From NCBI GenBank assembly GCA_028023455.1, contig JAQFVV010006638.1:308001-372000 (forward strand): DNA of 64,000 bases, given 5' to 3'. A program made the translations under genes and the position numbers. Source of the stretch: Epiperipatus broadwayi. Taxonomy: Eukaryota; Onychophora; Udeonychophora; Euonychophora; Peripatidae. The notes below the pieces were generated by a model. The model was given only the letters and a program-made list of their open reading frames with translations. It ran no database searches and was not told the origin of the DNA. Numbering within the stretch: the first letter of the stretch is position 1; each line of letters opens with the position of its first letter. Shown here piece after piece: positions 1 to 15,290 of the stretch.

Positions 1-1779
1 TGGAATCACTTCCTAAACTTAGATAAATAATCTAATAGCTCACTTGCCTTATTACGTGTAATGTCATACCTGCAAAATGAAGTGGGTTACCATAGCTAAA
101 TACATCTCTCAAGAAGAATAGATTATCCCATTGCATACGCCACTCAAATCTGTGTGGTTCTTACATAAGAGAAAAGCAGTATTGAGTTTGTCCTTTATAT
201 ATGGCATGATCAATCATGGGAACATAAATCACATTTCCAATTTATTACATATGACTGTCCCATTACATATAGTGTTTAACTTTAGTGGCTTCAAATCATA
301 TGGTTATTTCGTGATATGCTAATAGTTTTAATATGTGATGAATGGAAACTAGACAAATGACAAACAATAATAAACAGATATTAATAAAATATTCATATAG
401 TCAGTTTAAATTAATAAATAAAGAAATAAGCAAAATGATAATCTAATAAAAATTAAATCTTATGTCATGTTAAATGTATGACTGCATGAATCTCTCTACT
501 ATGTCTATCAAATTACTAGATACGAATTGAAAGAAATTAGTTTGAAATAAAATCCCATAAAGTTATTTTATGAAACAAATATAATACAACATAACATACA
601 TACAAGAAGTAAAATCAAAGCAATGGAATTGAAAATTAATAAAGAAAGTTAGGAAGGAAATTGAAATGGAAGAAATTTAGGTTAAACAGATATAAAATTC
701 TATTAAGGATAGCTTACAAACTTCTACTTTTAAAAATGTAGTAGAACAGAATACTGAAATATTTGTGAGAACTGTCTTAGAAATAATTCAACCTCAAGAA
801 AGAGCAATGATTTTAGAAACATAAAGGAAGGATAGAACGGACTCATATGACCATATTCTCAACCAGTTGATGATGATACAAAATTTGTCGATGAATATGA
901 CAAAACAAAGTGATATCAAAATAAAAATGAAAAGTGAGACGATGAAACTATCATCAGATATGGTCTTTAAATAATAAAATTTTCAAATAATGATGATTTC
1001 AAAATAGAAATGTAAAAAGATATTGATGAAAAGGATTGTAAATGTAAAACAAGAGTTATTGAATTCGGAAAAAGAATTGAATACAAAATTGATAATATAT
1101 TTACCAAAATAGTAAAATCTTATAATGATTTCAACATTGTATGCTAGAAAATCAGAAACAATATCAGAAAGAGATAGATAATGAAGTAGAGAAATTACAT
1201 TCAGAAATGAATGATTATATAAAAGAGATATTAAACATTATAGTATAATTACAGCTTCACTAACCATGCGAAAAAATCGCATATGTATAATTATAAAAGA
1301 TCACAAACTAGAAAATTAGGGGAAAAAATAATATACTAGTAAATGTAGATAAGTATATTGGGATCAAACAAAATTTAATTGAAACTGAAATCACCCAAAA
1401 TAAAAGCAATGTTGAAAAGTAGAAAGCATAAACAGTTTAATAAACAAAAACCTTGAAAATTTAGATTACAAATTCTCTTGTAAATTATAAATATCAAATG
1501 AAAAAAGCAAATACAAGACATCTAAAATATTACCACATCAAAAAATGAATGTGATATAATGATGGAAATATTAGACCACATAATAAAAATAAAAAATAGT
1601 TTGGATGTTAAACAAAATAAAATAAACGATCCATACAATATTATCCAAGAAGCAGAGAATTTACCACAAATGTATAGTATGGAAGAAACTCTTTTCAACA
1701 GACATATGGGATAAAATTAATGAGCAAATAGTGCAGTCAATCATAAATAAACCAAATAAAATGGGCAGTAAAAATAACC
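1..1779. other. AT-rich sequence, no gene seen
   Basis: No convincing coding sequence. From about 600 the plus strand becomes A-rich, with short lysine/asparagine-rich open stretches broken by many stops. It could be the decayed upstream part of the gag relic that follows, but I see no diagnostic motif here. Confidence 0.4.
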
Positions 1780-2525
1780 ATGTTCAAATGAATACTATTG
1801 ACGAATTCATAAAACTTAAAATATTCAAAGGTTTACAAATGAGGCTCCAATTAAGCATTTAAGAATCCTAAATTTATATTTCTGTCAATACTAACCTTTC
1901 AGAAAAAAAATGGTCGTGACTTAGTCACTTACAAGGCAAGGCACTTTCATGGTGGGAGTTATCTACTTTTTATGAATACCAAGTGTTACTAAAGAAAAAA
2001 AATAGGTATAAAAATTGACGGGAAGCATTACTGTATCAACTACTCCAAAAAATATACAAATACTTCTCAAGAAACTGTAACAATTCTTTAAATGACATGT
2101 GACCAAATTGAAAACTTTAAATGCATACAATTTAAGTTAAAATCAAATGACAAGAATTGTGAAACATAACCTTTCATTTGATATATAGCAATTCTTACTC
2201 TGCATCAATGCACCGAGCATTAAACAAATCTCATATATTTTAAATAATAGTGGGGTAAATGATCATCATATGGCAAAAAAAAATGCTGAAAAAAGAAAGA
2301 AAAGAACATCATTCAATGCTATCAATTACAAAAAAGGAAAATAATAACCCCATTATTGGAAGGGAAAGTCAAATCAAAATGACACCTACAACAATGGATG
2401 AACAAATAACTAATATCTGGACAGTCACAATTATAAACTGGAAAAGAACAAATCAAGCATGGCTAGGAAGCAATAACACATTGTAGAGATGGAGCTGCTT
2501 ATCATACAACCAAGTGTTTCTGATA
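1780..2525 (+). pseudogene. Decayed retrotransposon gag relic (LTR-element type)
   Basis: A heavily mutated gag-like region. At about 1923-1958 one frame reads SHLQGKALSWWEL, which matches the capsid signature of LTR-retrotransposon Gag proteins (a leucine-rich segment ending in Gly-x-Ala-x-x-Trp-Trp). At 2479-2523 another frame reads HCRDGAAYHTTKCF, resembling a Cys/His nucleocapsid knuckle with the common YHTT-x-C ending. The order (capsid motif, lysine-rich linker, Cys/His motif) is right for Gag, but several stops and frame changes separate them, so no protein can be made. The parent family cannot be assigned; Ty3/Gypsy is the best guess. Confidence 0.42.
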
Positions 2526-5500
2526 TGATTATTATTTAAAATTAATATCCATAATGTTTATGCTAACAAATGATCTTCAATATGCTACAGTCAAGTAAAA
2601 ATATCTCAGAACAGGAAAGGTCGTTTATAAAAGAGACTGAGTCACCAACATGAAGATCCAGATGGGGACTGAAGATCATCCGATGGACTACCATTCAGTT
2701 CATGCAAAGGGCCTTTCATAAAGACAAAGGTACTCAGCCATTTCACAATGTGAACTATAAGGCTTTGAACTATGACTAGACTATGTTGGGTTAACATCCC
2801 AAATTATATTTTTATATATTTTTTTATTTTTTATTTCACTTGTTAAATTGGTATCTTTCTTTTGAAAAAGAGTCAATTCATCCAAATATCAAATATTCTA
2901 GAGACGGGAGCCATCGATTATATATTTTTTATTTTTCATTTAATAATAAAATTTACGTGCAGACTCCTGAAATGTTCTCCAATTGATAAACAATAAACTA
3001 CTGTCATGAAAGGTGAGATATTATTCTTATTTAATATTAAACCCTCACACTTTGACAGTTACAATATTTTATGTTATATATTTGTTTTCATTTAACTTAA
3101 TTATTAATTATTTGTTACTTAAATTATATGACTAAACTCATGAATGATTGGTTTGTTCTATCATTGATTAAATGACACCAGAAAACGAGATGATTCAGAA
3201 TTATAGGAGCAACATTCAACAAATTACAAAATAGGTGTACTTGAACATTGTTTTGTTGGTACATTTTAATTTATCAATAAGAGCCACGAGTAATAACGTC
3301 AATAAATATTCAACTTAAGGGTTAAATAAAACCTACGAATATTGTAGGCAATGCGTATCTAAAATTATCTAATAAATATATTCGCAGCCAGCTGAGAACT
3401 TCGCTGGAAAGGTAATATTACTAAAATATTATTATTGTCATAAAAACATGAATATAGTGTGTGTGCATGTGTGATGATGATTGATCTAGATACCAATTCA
3501 TTGACATTTGAAAAGTAATTAAAATTAACTTAGTCTCACCATACGTAAAATATCTCTATTGTAAAGCCAAGGATAACGGAATATTAGATTAAGATAATTA
3601 AATAAAAATTATTAAATTTATTATTTGAAGCATAATCTTTAGAAACAAATCAGTAACTAAAAGCATTAAACACTGAAGGGAGAAATTTAATATTCGCTAT
3701 GTCTGAGATAAAAATGAGAACAAAAATATAATAGATGTGAAGGTATATAATATTTTAACTGTCTGATATTAATATTACTCCATGGTAATCCTGATTCCCT
3801 AATAATTCAAAATGAATATTTATAGTTTAAAACTTCTTGACATTATCTATTGATTCAGGGATATTTATTTATTTAGTTTTTTTATATATTATAATACGGT
3901 TGTAGAACAGGGGAAAGCCATATGAGTCATCAAGTGAATGTATATATTATGTATTGAGCTGTAGTATGTTAATAAAATTTGTTATTTGTTTTAAGTCTCA
4001 ATGTTTTGTGGGTAATTATAATCTAGACATCTCAAATCCAATCGTACATCAATATATTATTATTAATAGTTGAATCATCATTTTCGTAAATAATATCCGG
4101 TAAAATTTATTTAAAATTATTAATTTTCCAAGCTTATGTGGCACGGCAATACACAAGATAACCAAATAATTTAATATAGTTTAAATATAAATTATGAATT
4201 AGGATGGTTATTGAGTGATAGTGCATGCAGTGGGTGGGCATAAAATCCTTTCCCCATCAGTTGTATTCAAACATCTCTCTAGACGCACTTCTTTATAATT
4301 TTATTTTAATTGTGAATACGTTTCTAATATATTATTGTAAAAAATTTAATAAGCTTAAATTATTCGAGCTTTAATGTAAATAGACTTTGGCTACATTAAA
4401 GACAGCCAAGATCAACCTTGGAGGTGATCATGATAGAAATGTTATCTCCAATAATTCATGACAGCTTGTCCGACCTCCACACCTTATTGTTCTAAAAAAC
4501 CCTGAGAAGAGATTATAATGGGAGAAATGAGCTAGCATAATGGAAATTTTAATAGTAAAACAGATAATAGTGTAATCGACCTATGGATGTGAGGATGATA
4601 GGGGGATGGATCAGTAAGATGGATATGGATGTAGAACTATTTGTAATCGGAACAAAATTTTAATTGTGACTTTAATGATAGTGAATGGGGTGTGTGCTGA
4701 GAATAGCCAAGCATTTCCAAGAATATTAATATTATTATTATTTTAATGCATTCTCTGTGTTCTCTTAATTGATTGATTATTTATTAATTCATTAAATATT
4801 ATTGTTGAAATTTATTGATAAGTTATTATAATGAGGTTTGGTTTCAATATTCTCATTGAAGTTGCAATTTGGCACCCTGGCAAATAAGATTGTGGATGTT
4901 CTATACCATAGGCTTTAGAAATAGTGTTAGCTGGGAACGATGAAGCATCCATAGATCCATCCTGAAAACATTACAATTGGCATACAATTTAGCTGCAAGT
5001 TCCGAATGCCAGATAGATTCAATATAGGTTATAATTAATGCATAGTGTGGTAGCCTGAGCTGAAATAAATAAATATTACAATTGATCCATAAAGAGGATG
5101 TGCGATTATTTGAATAAAGTTATAATTAGCTTAAACTGACAGATAATATATGTTGTAAACTCTCCCAATCATTTTAGTTATATTTGATTTACAACAAGGA
5201 TGACCAATCAAAAGATGACAAAATATGTTTTATACCAATTAATTGAGACTAAGATAAACATTTGCCCTGTTCTAAAAATAATTCAAAATTAAAGGTGACA
5301 CAGAAGATCAGAAGAGTCATATAAATAGCATGGGCTAGGAACTGAGGGAGTAAGCTATTCTATTAGATTTTACAGATGAGTCTAAAGCTATTAACATCTG
5401 TTTAGTTAGTTTAGTTTATTCAACATTAATACATCAGTCAATATAACCATTTAATAAATGGAATCATCTCTTCAGAATGCCTAAATGAGCCTCTATGAAG

Positions 5501-6689
5501 AATATGATGTCATACTAAACCAACTCAAGATGAAACCTAGAGCTAAATTAACCCTACTAAACATGTATTAGAACATATACAAGAACTGATCCTATAATGC
5601 CTCATACCTTCTGAACAAAATGGAGACCTGAAGTCTTCACTAGAGTTCTCCAATTAATGAACTATTGTGTCATGCAGAAAGACCTCTGCAGTTTCAATTT
5701 ACACCTTGAGGTAATACTTTTCCATATTCTAATCAGGGTTTAAATCTGTCTAGTCTCAGCTTAATATTTAATGTTACCTATCTTATATTTATTTGCTTAT
5801 CATTGTATTTTATAGTATGTCTTTGGGAATCTTAGTTTTAAGATTCAAAGTTTGTTTTCCATTTTAGTTAGCAGAGAGGGTATTGTAAGATTATATTTTA
5901 TATTCTTAATTTGTCTCACTTTACTACTAACCCTTGCTAAATGCTCTGGCAGCTTGTTGTAATTTCAGTTTGCTCACCTGCCCCTATTTTATTGTACAAT
6001 AATTTGTGTTAAATATGTTTAGTTCGTGTTTCTTCCAAACCACAAATCCCTTGTTTGGTCGTTTGTTATGTTTTATTTTAATTTTTCTGAAGTTTGAGAT
6101 TTTGTGTCATTTCCAGATTATGTAATCTCATAATCATATTTTTGAGCTGTCTTGTGAACATATGTCATTTCAAGTTCAAAGCACCAGAAAATGTTTACCC
6201 GTGCTGTTTTGTTGATTTTCTACAAGTCCGTATTATTTTTCATATCTCTGAATTTGGAAGCTATAATGTTTTTATAAATCGCCCACAGGAAGATACTATT
6301 AATCCCCTTTTAAATTGTTGGATGATAAAATGATTCTTTCTTCCAAAACACTTACTGTTTAAATATTTGCTGAACTCATATGCACTCTCTGATAAATACA
6401 CTTATAAAAATATAGGTCAGGTTTTCGTAATCTGTTTGCTACAATTTTTTTTATTTTTGAATTTAATTAAAATTTCAAATTAGTTTAATTTATTTTGCTG
6501 ACATTTGTCTTAATGTTTTTATTTCTCAATTGTCTGAACAATATCCATGAGCTCTTGCTGTCTCTCTGAGTCTAGTCAGTGCAAACCATCATCACCATCC
6601 ACTTTTGATCACAGTAAACAAAATTTGCAGATACACAGTGATCTGGTGGCATCCTTCGTGATCAAAAATAGATTGAGTGACCATTACTA
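2526..6689. other. AT-rich intergenic or intronic sequence
   Basis: No gene recognised. 2640-2760 and 4390-4520 are less AT-rich and look like fragments of dispersed repeats, but no family could be named. 5450-5700 has a short gag-like open stretch with stops, too weak to call. 6094-6333 is open for 79 codons but has no recognisable domain. Confidence 0.4.
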
Positions 6690-7900
6690 TATATACTGTA
6701 ACCTTCCTCTCTGATCATTGGACAATCAGGCTTTCACATTTCTGGGTGCCATAATCCCAATTACCTTTCCCACTAATCTAACTAGTCCAATTTACATGAT
6801 AAACCAAAGATGTTTTCTTTATTAACTAAGCTCGCATGAAACTATAATCTGAGAGAAGATCACGAGGTGATTAATAATTTCTGGTCAAGCTAGCCTCAAA
6901 ATCCACAAACCAGCAAACAAACATAAAATTATAAAATAAACTTCGTATTTGTCAAACTAATAAATAATTAATAATTAGATAGATGGAATGAATATGAAAT
7001 TAGAAGTATAAATTAAGCAATACGTAAATGAGGGTGTAAATGATTAAATGAATGATAAAAATAAGTAATAATTAAATAATAAATAAAATGAGTCTGAGAA
7101 TGAAGATGTGTAAGAGTTAATGGATGATTAAGATGAGAATGGAATAAGAGCTAATGAATGATGAGTGCATTGGGATAATGAATTAGGGTGAAAAAAGAGA
7201 ATAAAGAAAGATTGAAATAACACATGAGAGGAATGGTGATGATGAAAGATTATGCACAGAACTCTAAATTTGATATTGAATTAAATAATAATGAGACAAT
7301 TAAATAAAATACAGATTCTAAGCTGACTAAGACCAGAATATTCACCATAAAGTCAAAACCAACTATACCATTTCAGTCAAAAGAAGTAATATATACTTTA
7401 AAGTTGGTTGACCTTATATCTCATGGTGAATGTAACACAATTCCACTCTAATTACAATAATTAACTGGATACCAATTTACCGTAAATTCCAATCCTATCA
7501 CAAATTGATATAATTTATCCTTCTCAGGGTTCATATAGCTTAAAGGGTGATATACAAGATATACTTGGGTCAGTGAGAGGGATTTTGCCACTACCCAAGC
7601 ATATTACACACAAAATAGCTCTTAATACTGAATTGAATTACTAAATAATATTCAATAATTTCAAACAAATTCTATAAATTCCCTAACTATGCTAAACTTT
7701 AAGCTTCAATAAGTAAGAGTAATTTTTCAATAGCTAAATGCAATAGCTTTCCAACTTTCTTTCTACATTAATTAGAAACAAGGTGTCCAAGACCAGTGAA
7801 TGATAGATCTGTAGATTCAGATGAACTGATCAAACCAATATGAGGTTTTTAATCCTTTAGTATATTACTTAAACTAATATTCTTTAGGTTAGTATGTTTA
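6690..7900 (-). repeat. Dispersed repeat family A, copy 1 (inverted)
   Basis: On the minus strand this roughly 1.2-kb stretch aligns by eye, with moderate divergence, to the plus strand at 46950-48233. Anchors include TCCCTCTCACTGACCCAA, GAACCCTGAGAAG, CTATCATTCACTG and a terminal GGTTACA followed by TATATA. No coding potential was seen in either copy. It may be a non-autonomous element or an untranslated part of a larger retroelement; the family is unidentified. The edges are approximate. Confidence 0.6.
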
Positions 7901-9708
7901 ATTATTAAGTTAGGATGCTCTAGATATACTCATAAACTATAGGGCTTAATGCAATTATTCTGATATACCTACATATAGTTACTTTTACAATATTGATTGA
8001 TGACAATTTCACTATGATCACAGGATATGTTGATAGCAATAACAATAGTAATGTGTGGTTATGTGTTCATTAGCAATAAGTCCACTGAAGACTAAATAAA
8101 TTTTTAACACAACAATATTTATTTACATTATGTACAAGTCTCTTTCAGATATCTTACATGAAACAAGATAAATCCATTCCAAAATTAGGGATGGAAATTA
8201 ATGATGTGGTAAGTAATGACCAACTAATATGACAAACATTTTGGATATGTTTCTTTATTATTCTATCAGGTAGACTAAGATAGTTAAACTTACTTGAGCT
8301 ATCTTAACATTGAAATTGCAAACAAAATATATTAATATCCTTTGGATATACACAACTTTTAAATATAAAAAAAAAAACTCTAAATTACAATTTATTATAT
8401 CAAACTGTAGCTGTTTGAGTTATTAGAATATGATAAGGGCAATTATCATATTCCAATACAAGTATTAATTTATTATAATTTACTATATAAAAACAATTCA
8501 TTGCATTCATATGGGGAAAACATCATAAGTTAAATGCACATATGACACTAAAACATTCACTATGTCCACAACCCAACCATTTATTAATTGACTGATCTTA
8601 CTAAATCATCAGTAAATACCTACTTGTTGAAAACCCATCCACATTGTCCATGTACACACCTTGCTCTTTTATGTAAAAGTTCTACAAACACTAGTAAGTT
8701 TGGGTTGGTCTGTTTATAAACTGATGAAGATTACACATCATCATTAATACACTATCCCTATTAAACAAACACTATGGATATACCAGTGTCCCATAAGCTG
8801 ACTTGTTTTATCCTTGCCATTGGATTATGAATACTAATCTTCACCATACATGGTGGAAAACTAACTCTAATTTCTTAAGGGATCTAAAAAAAGGAGGCTC
8901 TACAAAATAACATGATAGTTGTATACCAAGCAACAACATAATAGTTGTATAAGAATATGGCCAATTCTGATACCTTTTCATAGGTATTAAAAGTGTGGGC
9001 AGTGCCTCTTCACTGGAAAACAGAATTCAGACCATGGGATTATCTTTTTTACTTCTTAGGCTTAACTATGCTCTAAGCACGAACTCTCAACCAGCCCCAA
9101 CAATATCATCCTCTCATATTAATCATCAATGAGGAATTCTCTATCATCCCATGTACAATATTAATTATTATTATATCTAAGGCTATTATATGTAGCCCAA
9201 ACTCATCCTAGAATCTATAACAAATTCTGATCAATACAATAGCAAGGTAAAACAACACTAATAATCTAAGTGGAAACATAAATATTCCATTGCACATTGC
9301 AGAGACTGTTAATATTCTATAAACAGACCACCAATATCAGTAAAATAACCTTTAATTATTTCAAAATAATAATTATACATTTTATTATAGCAAGTCATGT
9401 ACACGTAAACAAGGAGGATTAAACTACATTTTGTATTTAAAGCGGACATTCCCGTTCATAAGTGAAATTAAGCAATAATAAAAAAATACTTATTAAATTA
9501 TTTTATATAATAGATCAATGGTATCATTATGTGTATATTTTTGACCATTTTGGGTCTATTTGTTCCCCTCCTTAATATAATATAAACAGCTGTTTTAGCA
9601 GTGAAAGAGATAAACATTTCTTTTTCTTACCAGATGAATAATATTTAACATTATGATTTCCCTTCATTGGGAAAATAATATAAATATGGATAAAGTATAT
9701 TCTATACT

Positions 9709-9710
<2 letters not shown>
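7901..9710. other. AT-rich sequence, no gene seen
   Basis: No coding sequence, RNA gene or clear repeat boundary was recognised. 8560-9300 is slightly richer in unique-looking sequence but has frequent stops in all frames. Confidence 0.4.
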
Positions 9711-9754
<44 letters not shown>

Positions 9755-9764
9755 TAGGTATATA

Positions 9765-9812
<48 letters not shown>

Positions 9813-9820
9813 TAATACCT
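9711..9820. repeat. (TA)n array with palindromic arms
   Basis: Two TA tracts. The second is the centre of an inverted repeat: the left arm from 9756 reads AGGTATATAGGTTTA and the right arm, ending at 9820, reads TAAACCTAATACCT, so the arms pair with one extra base. The sequence would extrude as a long hairpin. Confidence 0.8.
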
Positions 9821-12800
9821 GAATAACACATGAAAAAAAAATGCTTTACAATATTATATATACCAATTAACAAACTAAACAAACATTACAGTTTCTACCA
9901 TTGGACTTTATCGAAGTTTGATTCGTTCTTATAAGCAAAACAACATGAAAATGGATATGATAAGCAAACATTCCTGAGTATTATATATATATTGGTTATC
10001 CTTTTTAATATTAACATCTTCAGACAAAATTCAAACATTGCTCCAATGGTAATAAAAATTCTTTATCGGTTTGTGTACTAATATAAGCATACTGAAGCAA
10101 TATTAAAACATTTTTGAGAATAAGTCACTTGAAATAGGTTTAATTAATATATATTGATTTGTCTATTTTTGTTTTTACTCTTTTTTTCATCTGCATAATG
10201 ATCTTTCATACTCTTAAATAATCTGGGTGATTTTAAAATCGTTTGAAATATTATCACGTTGCAAGTTATTCACTAGCTATAAAATAAATAAATATTTATT
10301 TTCACTTCCCTTTTATTAGGAAATTATGATGTCTTAAGTTATACTGAAAAGAATCTATTTAATTATAAATACGACCTTCTAAGCGATTTTAATTAATATG
10401 TAACATATTTTTCCAAATGTAGAACAGTTATAATCAGTTTATTATGATCTTTGAAAATAAACTTTTAAATCATTTATGAATTTTGTTTACTTTGTTTTTC
10501 CCATCCACAGTAATTGTTACAATCTTAAATAATCTGGTAATTTTAAACACTTAAAATATTACTTTATATGTTGTATAATCAAGAAAAAAAATCAATATTT
10601 CTTTATTCAATATTATTGGCAATTTATTTCATATTTAAGAATGTTAAGCAGAATTCATTTAATAGTAAGCAATTATTAATAATATATATGTGACTGCTTC
10701 CCGGGGAATATTTGAGCAGACAGTATCTCTTCCTAATGAAATAAGAAATATTTTAGGCACTTTTCTTTTTAAACTAATTACTTTTTATGATTTAAAGTGA
10801 AATTTTAATTTCTTCATTATTTCTTGAAACTTTTCTTCAAATGATTTAGAATATTTTCTTGAAATATTAATTTATACATAAATGTATTTTTCTGCTTAAT
10901 GCTTCATTAATGGTAGCACGAAAATTAAAATACTTTAATCTCTTTTTTTTTTCAGTCTAAATAACTTTTTGTGTTATGATTAGTTCTGATAATTGATCAA
11001 AATAAAGAAAACAAAAATAATTGCTTACGTTTTCTGGTACTATTTTCCGTTCCAAATGGTACATGTTTCTGCAAATACTTATTTAAATAGCGGTCCTTTC
11101 AGTGTTTCCTTCAGTAGGCAAAGTTAAGAATACAAGATCGATGAAAATTGGTGTAGAGATTTCACTGGGTTATTGAGTTTATTCCATAGTATTCAGATCC
11201 ATCTATCTATGAAATTTTGTCCCAATTAATTTTATAAAAATATTATTTTCTAGCTTATTTCTTATCTTTTACTTCAGAAGTGGAGCTGTAGTTTTGTTCC
11301 ATTTACATTTCTTAGAGAGTCCCCCTTCCCCCTATAAACTTTTATATTATATACTTTTTATTACATGGCAGGATTGGTTCTCAATAAGCCAATCACTGTA
11401 AAATGTGAATAAATTAAGTTTGATCCCTCTAGTGAGAATCATCTAGACTGATAAAATTCAATTTACATTAAAATATAGTATATTTAAAGATTATTTATAA
11501 AAAAAAAATTAGAAGACTTATAAATTGATTTTGCTGTTTATACTTAATTATTGTTTAACAACACCAACAAATAAAAGGTTAAATATTTTATATACTTCCC
11601 AATAATATTTTAATATTATTAAAACAACATTTGAAATAGCTGCCACTGGAACAATGTGATAAAATGTTTATGGGATTTATATCCACTCTATCAGACTTTC
11701 CAGTGCACCATCAGTCCAAATCATCATCAGTTTTAAAATATTTATGAGAGCTTTTGGTTTAATTGGAAAATATATAATCCAATAAACCTTTAATATATAT
11801 AATTAATATTTACACACTACTTTTCAATAATTTATAACTTATTACAATTTTAAAATTTAAAATTTTACAGATTTATCCACTGGATAAAACCTACTATCTT
11901 TGAGCCAAAACATATGGTTACAATATATATATATTGTAGTGATGAGCTACAACCTGATACACCATCCAATTATTTAAGACACTCTACCAATTGGAACCAC
12001 ATAGACATATTTGTTTAACCAATAAATTGCCAAGCAAATTATCATATAAACATTTTTTCTTTCCAACACATGCATTTACATAAATATCTTTTTATTTTTA
12101 AAAAAAGAAGTAATAAAAACTATTAAACTACTAGGAAAAGAAAAAAATGAACAGATAGGTATACTAATACTGGAATAAAAGGTGTTATATGTTACTAATT
12201 AAAAAATAAAATAAAAATAAAAACAATGACTGAATTAAAATATAAACACATAGCAACCATTTGTAGAAGTGAAATTTAAAATATATATAAATTATTGTTT
12301 TTTATTTATAATCCCATTTATTTATATTATGTCTGTTAAACAATAGGAAATGTCAAGGTTAAAATGCTTAAAAAAACTTCACGTGACCTACAACGCAGTA
12401 TTAATTGTTATACTGTCTTCTGCATTCAAAGATAGAACTTTTTTTTCTGCTTAAAAATAAATTCAGATACAAAATGGATGTGAATGTTTGAATTTATATA
12501 TATATATTTAATATTAATTAAAATGATTGAAAGCTGAATTTTTTGGAGCAATCATTTGAAATGGAAGAACTAATTTGAAAGTAAAAATTTAATTATTTGC
12601 TACTTAGACAATTTTAGTTAAAGTTACATGTTGCAGTAATATTCAATAGTTAACTGTTTTGATATATAATAATATCATCATTGAAATCTTGAGAAGCAAA
12701 TGAATCAATAAATATATATTATTTTTATATCATGATTACTTGCTGGAAAGTTTATACCATGGGGTAATAATGCGTCATCAATAAAGCCATGAAAAGTTAA

Positions 12801-15290
12801 AGATGTTACATGCCCATTTGGAAGAAACTTAAAAACCATCTTTGCTTTAAATAAAATACCTAACCAAATCTAAGACAGGATAATTGTAGAACATTATTAT
12901 TTTTTGACCCAGACAAGAAATTTATATTCTTCATGGGAGCAGAACTTCATCTCCATTCATAGCAATTTATTTAGCAAATAAACAGTTTCAAGCAGACTCA
13001 TCGGACTTTAATTAACATAATGGGATAAGAATTGTGATTTTTGTTTTATTATTTTGTCTATTGTAAATTTTATGTATTAATTAAGTTTTCTACAATTGGA
13101 AGCTAATGTGTTATAATTTTGGAGAAATTCTGTATGAGAGTAATGAGGGGGGACATATTAGATTTATATATATATATATATATTATCACCTTTAATTGTA
13201 TAAAAAATAAAAAATTACTAGTTTTGACCTCCCCAGCTGACTGACTTTTGACAACATATAGGAAATTGAAAGGTAAGAAATTTTAATATTGTCTTACAGT
13301 AAGCAACCCACAATGATAGAGTTTTATTTTTTTATTATTAATTAAGCTTATTTTTATATTACTGTTAAATCAATGATTTATAATCATTGATTTATCTAGA
13401 CAACAAAGATATATTTTTGTGTTGTTATGTTTGTATACATATTTTAAATTAGCCAGCAAAAATCGCAATCACATATACATATTATAATTACATATTCATT
13501 GTTGTAAATAATTAGTCAAGTACATGAACTTCTACCATTGGGATCAGGGCAAGGATCTTATTTTTATTAATATCATTATAGATAACGATATGGTAGAAAT
13601 TCATCCTTGACAAAGTAAATTACAAGTGTATCAGATTTAATTGTTATTCATATTTTTTTGTTAATCAGTAAATGTATTTATAAATCGTTATTTTAATTTG
13701 GTCTCTAACTCATCATAATTTCCATATCCAACATCAGCTTTATAACTCTTCATTATTCACATACCCATCATAAACATTATTATCTTATTTAGTTTTACAC
13801 TTATCAATATTATTAATATGATAGAGGAAATACATATACATATTTAAGTCATTTATTATAACTTTTAATACATATATACTTATACCGCACATACATATTT
13901 TTATATATCTTATGCTTAATTGATTTTTGTTAATTAATTATCACCTATATAGAAGTGCAATAACTATTATCAGTGTGATCTCCTTCCCTGTTAAGAGACC
14001 TCAAGCAATTACTCCCTGAGTTTGAATACTGTGGTATAACGTGGCTAGAAAGGGGTGAGAATTGAATGAACTGACCCAAATTGTATCTAGGTTAATAAAA
14101 ATAGGTAGAGCTAGTCTATTGGAAGTAGGTACAATCATAGGTTATGAATTTCATCATGTAATCACTTGCATCCTATCTGAAGACCCAAAGTCCGACCATA
14201 GTAAAATGTGTTCCCCCTATCTCTTCTGGAAACCACCAGCCCATTACAATATATATATATATTATAACCAGTTGGCTTACATAGTATATGCTAACATAGT
14301 GTGTGTGCCTAAATATATACGTAAAATAAAGGAAAAGTAGAAATAAACACAAAATTAATTTTTGTAGATTTTTTTTATATTTCCTAAAATAAAATAATAA
14401 TAAGTAAAGGGTTAAATTATAACTCTGGTTTAAAATAAAAATTGTTTTATAAATTAAACTTTTAAAAGGTTTGAATAAATATAAATATTGTATTATTATT
14501 AATTATTTACTCTGATTTTGAAATTTAAAAACACCCTATTATATTTTTGAAATTTTAATTAATTAAACAAAATTTTTATCTATTAGAAATCCCCTAAGTA
14601 AAAACATGTATATGTTTTCAAAGGGATTGGTGAGATAAAAATAAAAACTCTGTTTTTAATTAAGCTGCTGTTATCACCTTAGATGAGTCTATAAAAAGGC
14701 TGATAACAAATGAGCTCCAGTTTGGATAGTGATTTTGAAAAGAACAGTTCTGCTTGCAGTTTTGTAAGAGTTGGTCAGAAGAGTTTTTTAATATTTTAAG
14801 CAGTGACCAACTAGGCCAACTGCAAAGTGTGGATAATGATTTTGAAAAAAGCAGTATGTTGTTGGATGTAGCAGAGAGTTGGCAGTCCAGTTACCATAAA
14901 CTGATATAGCTGAAGGCAAGATAGTAGACTGTTTTCCTTAGCAGGAGTTTGAATGTATGTGGAAAAACTGACCCATTTTTTATGCTGAGATTCATAGCCT
15001 GAAATCTATCAAACCAAGACATCTGCTTGTCTGGAGTATACCTATATAGACATAGACCCACTATGGACCAACATTATACATAGATTATACATTTTTTCTG
15101 ATTATGGTAGTCACTAATAAGCAAACTCACCAAGAAAAATCTTCCAGCTTGCTGAAGAATTAATTACATGTGTCAGATACATGCAGAGAAGCACACCTAA
15201 ATGTATATATAGCTAGTGAGTTATTTTAAAAGAATTCATTTAAAAAGACATATATAGAACAATATTATTTTAAAGGCAGTTAAAAATTTA
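9821..15290. other. AT-rich sequence with small repeats, no gene seen
   Basis: No gene recognised. There is a small palindrome around TA repeats at 11919-11938 (TACAAT...ATTGTA). At 14718 and 14828 two similar stretches about 110 bp apart (GATTTTGAAAA-x-A-x-CAGT) suggest an old tandem duplication. 14062-14340 is open for 92 codons from a non-ATG start, has no domain, and runs into the recurrent TTACAATATATA motif, so it is probably repeat-derived. Confidence 0.4.

Noticed and set aside
14062-14340. 92-codon open frame as a gene
   Set aside because: It has a non-ATG start, no domain, and runs into the repeat-associated TTACAATATATA motif; most likely part of a dispersed repeat.
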